DNA of 31,156 nt from Flavobacteriaceae bacterium UBA3078. GTDB lineage: Bacteria; Bacteroidota; Bacteroidia; Flavobacteriales; Flavobacteriaceae. A program made the translations under genes and the position numbers. The notes beneath the pieces were generated by a model that saw only the letters and a program-made list of their open reading frames with translations, searched no databases and was not told the DNA's origin. Where the stretch lies: positions 1,815 through 32,970 of the forward strand of contig DFBO01000191.1 in NCBI GenBank assembly GCA_002366675.1. The letters run 5' to 3'. Positions 30,873 through 31,156 of this stretch are shown piece after piece (position 1 is the first letter of the stretch; the number at the start of each line of letters is the position of its first letter).

Positions 30873-31156
30873 ATGCTTAACAGAAGACATATTAGAATAA
30901 AAGTCATGCAAACTATTTATTCCTTCAAAGGAGGAGAGAGTGATAGTTTTGATAAAGAACAAAAGTTCTTATTGTATAGTTTAGATAATATTTACAATTT
31001 ATACTTATTACTAATGTCTTTGCTTATTGAAGTGCATAAAAGAGCAGAAGATCATCAAGAAAAATCCAGCAAAAAACATTTAGCTACTAAAGAAGAGAAG
31101 AATCCTAACATGAAATTGGTTAATAACCAAGTGCTTCAAATGTTAAGAGATAATGT
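30873..31156 (+). CDS. nusB: Transcription antitermination factor NusB, 5' part
   Basis: The first 94 codons of a gene cut by the right edge. The protein begins MLNRRHIRIKVMQTIYSFKG, the standard N-terminus of Bacteroidota NusB (RR.IR.K.MQ..Y), followed by FLLYSLDNIYNLYLLLMSLLIEVHKRAEDH, the first long helices. Flavobacterial NusB is longer than the E. coli protein, about 300 residues, so two thirds are missing. NusB pairs with NusE (S10) at boxA in rRNA operons to prevent early termination. The start ATG at 30873 is supported by the conserved RRHIR block right behind it. Confidence 0.88.
   Translation, partial: MLNRRHIRIKVMQTIYSFKGGESDSFDKEQKFLLYSLDNIYNLYLLLMSLLIEVHKRAEDHQEKSSKKHLATKEEKNPNMKLVNNQVLQMLRDN

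Noticed and set aside
1..31156. CRISPR array, prophage, integrative element or att sites
   Set aside because: No regularly spaced repeats, integrase, transposase, tRNA gene or direct-repeat boundaries are visible, and base composition looks even throughout.

Overview
The window looks like chromosomal DNA of a marine-type member of the Flavobacteriaceae (Bacteroidota). The evidence is low GC, TAnnTTTG -7 promoter elements (with TTTG near -33 at rpmH and the amino-acid dehydrogenase), a type IX secretion C-terminal sorting domain, DUF4252, DUF6263 and DUF3276 proteins, a CarB without its regulatory domain, and the rpmH-carB neighbourhood. I see no phage, plasmid, transposase, tRNA, rRNA or CRISPR signature. 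Most of it reads as core genome.

Layout. 1-7.1 kb: the 3' end of mtaB, a small GNAT-like protein, an alpha/beta hydrolase, a lytic transglycosylase, a TPR-like membrane protein with a secreted DUF6263-type protein, then rpmH and carB. 7.1-10.8 kb: a T9SS-exported protein, a decayed SatD-like gene, a hotdog thioesterase, a small membrane-anchored protein and rmuC. 10.9-16.3 kb: a vitamin B12 uptake locus. btuF-btuC-btuD run leftwards, and a divergent cobalamin riboswitch precedes the TonB-dependent receptor btuB. A 35-codon membrane-peptide ORF and a perfect 12-bp hairpin lie between them. 16.4-20.1 kb: an S41 lipoprotein protease, then an operon of ECF sigma factor, putative membrane regulator and two DUF4252 proteins, behind what looks like a self-recognised ECF promoter. 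20.2-22.4 kb: a small membrane protein, purB and an all-helical protein. 22.4-27.1 kb: a haem-binding CxxCH protein with a glycosyltransferase, a thioredoxin-fold protein, and a tight csaA / BASS transporter / acyltransferase operon. 27.2-31.2 kb: a PUR-like DUF3276 protein, an ABC half-exporter, a Leu/Glu-type dehydrogenase, and the 5' part of nusB running off the end.

Non-coding structure. Several convergent or terminal gene ends carry good intrinsic terminators. A dispersed palindromic repeat family beginning GTCATTCAGA occurs three times: after the T9SS gene, upstream of rmuC, and between btuB and the S41 gene. The best regulatory element is the cobalamin riboswitch, where a 5-bp kissing-loop match between the aptamer and a downstream hairpin can be read directly. 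The most unusual items are the SatD-like remnant with two apparent +1A frameshifts, the hairpin plus micro-ORF in the B12 locus, and the ECF/DUF4252 operon of unknown purpose. I did not find a convincing, wholly new defence or mobile system.
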